A DNA stretch of 64,000 nucleotides, from contig NC_135220.1 of assembly GCF_052324685.1 (NCBI RefSeq), positions 1,979,716 to 2,043,715 of the forward strand, read 5' to 3'. The DNA comes from Brachyhypopomus gauderio (lineage: Eukaryota > Chordata > Actinopteri > Gymnotiformes > Hypopomidae). The notes under the pieces are model-generated. The model saw nothing but the letters and a program-made list of their open reading frames with translations. It was not told the DNA's origin and made no database searches. Numbering within the stretch: the first letter of the stretch is position 1; each line of letters begins with the position of its first letter. Of this stretch, positions 63,787 through 64,000 are shown piece after piece. The position numbers and the translations under genes were made by a program.

Positions 63787-64000
63787 AGGGCTGGACAATA
63801 TATCACTCGTTATTCGTTATCGGTATTTGCGATACTGATGTCGCGAAAGGATGCGATATGCGTATGAACCTTTTACCAAGTAACATTTTTTTTTTGTATT
63901 TAATAAAAAACTTTATAACTAATATAAAAACATAGAATGGCATTTATGGCTAAATGAAAACGCAACCTTAAAGAAAGCATTCAGAGATCTGTACCTTATA
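63787..64000 (+). mobile_element. hAT-like terminus running off the window
   Basis: Begins TAGGGCTGGACAATATATCA, a terminus type I recognise from fish non-autonomous hAT elements. The right end lies beyond the window, so neither target duplication nor coding content can be judged. Confidence 0.45.

Overview
This is a piece of a vertebrate nuclear genome, almost certainly a ray-finned (teleost) fish. Genes are split by introns with GT/AG borders, intergenic DNA is AT-rich and full of (CA)n, (GA)n and (C)n microsatellites, and there are hAT, Tc1-like, Harbinger-like, L2-like and tRNA-derived SINE remnants of types common in fish. The species cannot be named from the sequence.

Five genes can be assembled exon by exon, with splice phases that agree and final lengths that match their families. 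Left to right: the 3' end of an unrecognised + strand gene (761-1058); mip, lens aquaporin-0 (minus, 8883-7427, 263 aa, complete); ptges3, the Hsp90 co-chaperone p23 (minus, 16256-13621, 159 aa, complete, with its ATG split by an intron); dtx3, a RING/Deltex E3 ligase (plus, 19040-20952, 372 aa); rnd1, an atypical Rho GTPase (minus, 44763-36570, 232 aa, complete); and cacnb3, a voltage-gated calcium channel beta subunit (minus, 63059-51391, 471 aa in the window, lacking only the N-terminal exon). From established knowledge the human orthologues all lie on 12q13-q14, but in separate neighbourhoods (CACNB3/RND1, MIP/PTGES3, DTX3). Here they lie within 64 kb. They do not form a pathway; the shared feature is conserved synteny.

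Region by region: 1-9 kb holds the unknown gene tail, a 1.2 kb non-autonomous hAT element with a perfect target-site duplication, a 0.7 kb TG-rich array and mip. 9-16.3 kb is the mip upstream flank and ptges3. 16.3-23 kb holds dtx3 and its 3' UTR. 23-34.8 kb is gene-poor, with one SINE, many microsatellites and an unexplained GC-rich patch. 34.8-44.9 kb is rnd1, whose introns carry a Harbinger-like element, a degenerate hAT transposase and a palindromic 30-bp repeat. 45-51.2 kb is intergenic with two minisatellites. 51.2-63.1 kb is cacnb3, whose introns hold three minisatellites, an L2-like LINE, a Tc1-like remnant and a foldback element. A further hAT-like end starts at 63,787 and runs off the window.

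The most unusual structure is in dtx3. The last bases of the penultimate coding exon together with its 5' splice site are tandemly repeated nine times in a 42/43-bp array. The first four donors are spaced exactly 42 nt apart with no stop codon between them, so shifting donor choice could add 14-residue blocks to the catalytic C-terminal domain.
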